Shown here: positions 60,419-64,000 of the stretch, piece by piece
How the letters are laid out: each line of letters starts with the position of its first letter
How positions within the stretch are numbered: the stretch's first letter is position 1
Assembly (NCBI GenBank): GCA_047602645.1
Contig: JASGGU010000007.1
Location: 24,016 to 88,015 of the forward strand
From: JAEYFP01 sp047602645
GTDB lineage: Bacteria; Bacillota; Clostridia; Lachnospirales; Lachnospiraceae
Reading direction: 5' to 3'
Length of the DNA: 64,000 nucleotides
Notes under the pieces: generated by a model
Told to the model about the DNA's origin: nothing
What the model saw: the letters and a program-made list of their open reading frames with translations, nothing else
The model's database searches: none
Made by a program: the position numbers and the translations under genes

Positions 60419-63400
60419 ATGAAACAGAGACAAGCGAAAGAAAAGGCAAAGAAATCCGGCAATTCTATGATGAGCCGCATCTTGATCCCGGTCATCATCG
60501 CTTTGTTTGTACAGGCAGGGCTTTTTTCCGCCAATATTATTTGGGGCGGTACGATTGAAAAATTAAACCACAATGCGTTCGATATTTTAAACGGACAGGT
60601 TACAAACCGGCGCAATTATCTGCAAAACGAAATGCTGGGACGCTGGTCTAATCTAGACCCGACTGCGGATGAAATCGGTGCGATCTTTGACCGCAAGACA
60701 AAATGGAAAGAAACAGATTCTGCGGACAGCATTTATCAAAACAGGATTTTAGCACAAAGCTCCCAAAGCTTGATCAGTTTATTGCGCCGAAATCTGGTGA
60801 CGGGTGTTTTTCTTATTCTGACAGACGGTGAGGTATATAACGAAGCCGGTTATTTGCAAAAACATGCGCTTTACATCCGGGATATGGATCCGGCCACAAG
60901 CTCGGTGAATAATTCCGATTTACTGCTGCTTCATGCGCCGGCAAGTATTTCCAAGAAATTGAGCATTCCCCTCGATTCAAACTGGCAGTCGTATATGAGC
61001 TTTGACCCGGATCAGCCGGATAACTGGAATTATTATAGGAAACCATATGAATCGGCAATTGCCCATCCGGAGATCGGAGAGAAGGATTTGGGCTACTGGT
61101 GTCCGGTTTTTCGTCCGGAGGGCGACAGTCTTGATATCATTACTTACTCGATACCGATCCGCGATCAGGCAGGTGAGGTTCATGCAATTCTTGGAGTGGA
61201 AATTTCCGCCGATTATCTGGGCAAACAGATCCCCTATCAGGAACTGAACACGGAAAAGCAGGGGATGTATCTCATCGGCACCGCTGACGGAGAGACGCTG
61301 ACTTTTGATGCACAAATTTCCACAGGACCATTTTATAAGCACCTCTTTGGCGGGGCATCGCATTTACAATTCAAAAAGCAGGATGAATATGCCAATGCCT
61401 TCGCAGTAACCGGAAGGACACTCCGTCACAAGGAGGAGGTATACGGATGTATTCAGTATTTTAATCTGTATAATAAAAATACACCCTTTGAGTCGGAACA
61501 GTGGGCACTGATCGGAATGCTGGACGGAGAACAGCTGCTCGGATTTTCTCACGGAATGATGACTTCCGTCTGGGTGACTTGGGGACTTTCTCTGTTTTTG
61601 GGACTTGCTGCTGCATGGGCGGCAAGCGTACTGCTTGCAAGACCGATTACACAATTGCTCGTGCAGCTTCGTGAGAGTGATCCGCGGCACAGGCTTGTGC
61701 TGGACAAGCTTAATATTTTAGAAATTGATGAACTTTCGGGTGCGATTGAAACGCTTAGCGCTCATGTTGCGCATGAAGCGAGCCGACTTTCTCAAATTAT
61801 CGATATGGCAGGCATTGAAATCGGCGCCTTTGAGTCGCTGCCGGATTCCGGAAAAATGTTCTGTACGAACCGTTTTTTTGAAATGCTTGATTTGGAGAAC
61901 AAGCTGGAGAGTGACGGGACGATCAGAAGAGAGGAATTTGAAGCAATACAGGATCTGCTTTCCAATCAGGTGGAAGACCAGTCGGATGACGGCAGTATCA
62001 AACTATTGCACATCGTGAGGGACTCAGGAGAAGACCGCTGGCTGAGACTGAAAGTTGTGAGCACGGGTGAGCGGATCATGGGTGTTGTGAGTGATATCAC
62101 GCAGGAGATTCTGAAACGCCGCCAGCTGGAGAGAGAACGTGATTACGATCCGTTGACCGATTTGCTCAACAGACGCGCCTTCAGTACGGAACTCGCCAAA
62201 CGTTTTCAAAATCAGGAAGAGCTTGGAATTGCTGCGATGGTGATGCTGGATCTGGATAATTTAAAGTTTATTAATGACTCATACGGTCACGATTGCGGAG
62301 ATGAGTATATTCGCTGTGCGGCGGATGCGCTGCGGCATTTTTCATCAGAGCGGGCCTTGATTGCCAGAATGTCGGGAGACGAATTTTATGTGCTGTTCTC
62401 CGGCTATTCATCACGGGAGGAAGTGCAGGAAATCATTCATAAGCTGGAGGAAGGCGTGCGCCATGCAGCATTTTTGCTGCCGGATCACTCACGGATCAAC
62501 GTTCGTGCATCTGCGGGCGTAGCTTGGTATCCCGATCATGCGACTTCCTATGAAAAGCTGCTCAAATATGCCGATTTTGCGATGTATCAGGTTAAAAATA
62601 CGACAAAGGGTGAATTCGGTGAATTCGATGTGGAACGATATAACCGGGACGCTTATTTATTCCATAACCGGGAAGAGATCAACCGCCTGATTGACCAGGA
62701 GCAGGTAGCGTTCCACTTCCAGCCGATTGTAGATGCAAGAACCGGAGAGGTGTTTGGATATGAGGCGCTGATGCGCCCGACAATACTAACCATCAAATCC
62801 CCGGGAGAGGTACTGATGTTAGCCAAAACGCAGTCCAAGCTTTATGGCATTGAACGCCTTACCTGGCGGCGCAGCCTTGCTGATTTTGAGCAGTTGACCG
62901 ACTTGAGCCCAACCGTTCGCTTATTTGTCAATTCGATCTCAAACCAGTTATTAAATGAGAAGGACAGCCGGAGGATCAGGGAGCGATTTTTCCATCTGCT
63001 GCCGCGCGTGATTATTGAGATTACGGAGGAGGAACGGTCAACCGAGGCGGAGACAAACACTAAATTGAAATGGGCGGCAGACTGGGGCTGTCAGGTTGCG
63101 CTGGATGACTTCGGAACCGGATATAATTCCGAAGCTGCACTGCTGCTGATCAATCCCGATTTTGTGAAGCTGGATATTTCCATCGTGCATCATGTGGATT
63201 CCGATGTCAATCGGCGCAAGCTTCTGCAAAATATGCTTTCCTATGCCGAAAGCCGCGGTACCGGTGTGATCGCGGAAGGAGTGGAAACTTCGGCAGAGCT
63301 TCAGACGCTCATCGAGATGGGGGTGGACTATGTGCAGGGCTATTATATTGCAAAGCCTCAGGCACGACCTGAACCGATTCCCGTGCGGATCACAGAAGAA

Positions 63401-63448
63401 ATCAGGAAGGCGCATGCCGCTGCTTCGGAAGAAGGCAAAGGCATGTGA
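60419..63448 (+). CDS. Membrane GGDEF-EAL protein with extracellular sensor (c-di-GMP turnover)
   Basis: 1009 aa from the ATG at 60419 after GGAAGAGG. A membrane helix at about residues 17-40, a large extracellular Cache-like sensor (to about 380), and a second helix (GLSLFLGLAAAWAASVLLAR). Then a HAMP/PAS-like stretch, a GGDEF domain (DPLTDLLNRRAF; ARMSGDEFYVLF, site SGDEF) and an EAL domain (FGYEALMRPT; EITEEE; DDFGTGYNS; KLDISIVH; GVIAEGVE). EAL catalytic motifs look kept; GGDEF starts with Ser, which can still be active. Coupled to the binding protein upstream. Confidence 0.92.
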   Translation: MKQRQAKEKAKKSGNSMMSRILIPVIIALFVQAGLFSANIIWGGTIEKLNHNAFDILNGQVTNRRNYLQNEMLGRWSNLDPTADEIGAIFDRKTKWKETDSADSIYQNRILAQSSQSLISLLRRNLVTGVFLILTDGEVYNEAGYLQKHALYIRDMDPATSSVNNSDLLLLHAPASISKKLSIPLDSNWQSYMSFDPDQPDNWNYYRKPYESAIAHPEIGEKDLGYWCPVFRPEGDSLDIITYSIPIRDQAGEVHAILGVEISADYLGKQIPYQELNTEKQGMYLIGTADGETLTFDAQISTGPFYKHLFGGASHLQFKKQDEYANAFAVTGRTLRHKEEVYGCIQYFNLYNKNTPFESEQWALIGMLDGEQLLGFSHGMMTSVWVTWGLSLFLGLAAAWAASVLLARPITQLLVQLRESDPRHRLVLDKLNILEIDELSGAIETLSAHVAHEASRLSQIIDMAGIEIGAFESLPDSGKMFCTNRFFEMLDLENKLESDGTIRREEFEAIQDLLSNQVEDQSDDGSIKLLHIVRDSGEDRWLRLKVVSTGERIMGVVSDITQEILKRRQLERERDYDPLTDLLNRRAFSTELAKRFQNQEELGIAAMVMLDLDNLKFINDSYGHDCGDEYIRCAADALRHFSSERALIARMSGDEFYVLFSGYSSREEVQEIIHKLEEGVRHAAFLLPDHSRINVRASAGVAWYPDHATSYEKLLKYADFAMYQVKNTTKGEFGEFDVERYNRDAYLFHNREEINRLIDQEQVAFHFQPIVDARTGEVFGYEALMRPTILTIKSPGEVLMLAKTQSKLYGIERLTWRRSLADFEQLTDLSPTVRLFVNSISNQLLNEKDSRRIRERFFHLLPRVIIEITEEERSTEAETNTKLKWAADWGCQVALDDFGTGYNSEAALLLINPDFVKLDISIVHHVDSDVNRRKLLQNMLSYAESRGTGVIAEGVETSAELQTLIEMGVDYVQGYYIAKPQARPEPIPVRITEEIRKAHAAASEEGKGM

Positions 63449-63458
63449 AGACGGTGGA

Positions 63459-64000
63459 TTATACCTCATAATAACGGTTCAGTGCCCATGCACGGATGCT
63501 GATTTCCGTGACGGCACAGCCGCAATAGCCGCATATTTTTTGGCCCACACCGTGGACGGGGGCTCCGCAGCTTGGGCATGTGAGGGAAAGCGCATTTCCC
63601 TTCACTTTATCGGCGTCCTGTATATAGAGCAGTTCGATGTTGAAGCGTGTCTGTTTAAGAGCGGTATCGGAGCCTAAGATAAGGATGCCGTTCTTTTTCT
63701 GATAATGAAGGAAGCCGACCGCGGTCTGCAGTGTAATGATGCATGTGCCGGCAGTTTTGCGGTAATCGGTGATTTCGGTCTGATGAATCGTAATCGTCTG
63801 ATAGGTTTCTTTCATATGCTGCTCGCGGTTAGCAGAGATGGTAAGCGAGATTTGTGTGCGCAAATCGTCGGAGGCATCCGTGACAAGGGCGGCATTTTCC
63901 TTTGTGATGGCAAGAAGGGCGGATTTTAGCATATTTTCTGACTTCTGTTTAAATTCGTGCCAGTTGAATTCGGGAAAATCCTTTGTAATGCGCGCAAGGC
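63459..64000 (-). CDS. Tim44-like/zinc-ribbon protein, C-terminal part (runs off the window)
   Basis: About 180 codons are inside the window and the frame is open to the right edge, so an internal ATG at 63932 is not the start. The visible sequence has FNWHEFKQKSENMLKSALLA, resembling the Tim44-like domain start, then LTISANREQHMKETYQTITI, and a C-terminal zinc ribbon CPSCGAPVHG with CGYCGC. Cellular role is unknown. It converges with the GGDEF-EAL gene. Confidence 0.7.
   Translation of the reverse strand, partial: LARITKDFPEFNWHEFKQKSENMLKSALLAITKENAALVTDASDDLRTQISLTISANREQHMKETYQTITIHQTEITDYRKTAGTCIITLQTAVGFLHYQKKNGILILGSDTALKQTRFNIELLYIQDADKVKGNALSLTCPSCGAPVHGVGQKICGYCGCAVTEISIRAWALNRYYEV

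Overview
The window comes from a low-to-mid-GC, Gram-positive, anaerobic Firmicute, most likely a clostridial or Lachnospiraceae-type spore former. The signs are strong AGGAGG ribosome-binding sites, frequent TTG and GTG starts, lipoproteins with Gram-positive lipoboxes, a clostridial-type hybrid cluster protein, a spore photoproduct lyase homologue, and many ABC transporters with two-component, ECF and AraC regulators. Species cannot be fixed from the sequence alone.

Layout. 1-298: start of a malic enzyme gene on the minus strand. 505-6101: a cobalamin riboswitch and terminator ahead of a complete Opp/Nik-type ABC importer (binding protein, two permeases, two ATPases). 6131-10442: a structured hairpin, a 54-aa Ser/Asn-rich protein, then housekeeping genes (rhodanese, THUMP RNA methyltransferase, cell-wall amidase, RdgB, YfcE-type phosphoesterase). 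10462-11130: a perfect sigma-70 promoter driving tRNA-Pro, -Arg, -His, -Gln and -Lys.

11168-17753 is the most interesting block: a small nitrosative-stress-type regulon around hcp. It holds a ferredoxin and a cupin (minus strand), a divergent three-gene operon (signal-less solute-binding-like protein, HypB/UreG-like GTPase, ABC ATPase), a Crp/Fnr regulator (HcpR-like) and hcp. Three GTAAC-N4-GTTAC boxes sit about 41.5 bp upstream of the inferred start points of the cupin, the three-gene operon and hcp. DUF1858-like modules occur in Hcp (C-terminal), the binding-like protein and the ATPase (both N-terminal). No permease is present, so this looks like a cytosolic machine rather than a transporter.

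17900-19351: DUF1232 protein, YitT protein and tRNA-Leu. 19352-32110: an AT-rich accessory region beginning exactly at the tRNA-Leu terminator, a near-copy of which recurs at 23259. It carries single-gene units separated by related palindromes, two HEPN-type proteins, a TIR-like (PF10137 family) gene followed by a DUF3800 gene (a likely defence pair), and decayed remnants of a serine recombinase, a KilA-N protein, a flavodoxin and an alpha/beta hydrolase.

32110-39516: mscL, a TetR/radical-SAM pair with two palindromic operators, DJ-1/PfpI, an EFR1-type ferredoxin-flavodoxin, a membrane protein, an acetyltransferase, a lipoprotein/ECF sigma/anti-sigma set and a 46-aa protein. 39635-48242: a MacB-type ABC efflux set, a heterodimeric ABC exporter pair and its divergent AraC regulator. 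48237-49238: splB-like gene. 49291-57788: a two-component system divergent from an operon of lipoprotein, large binding lipoprotein, two sugar-type permeases and a HlyD-type adaptor, with no ATPase. 57894-63448: LysM protein, a 20-bp-stem palindrome, a binding lipoprotein and a GGDEF-EAL receptor. 63459-64000: zinc-ribbon/Tim44-like protein, cut by the window edge.
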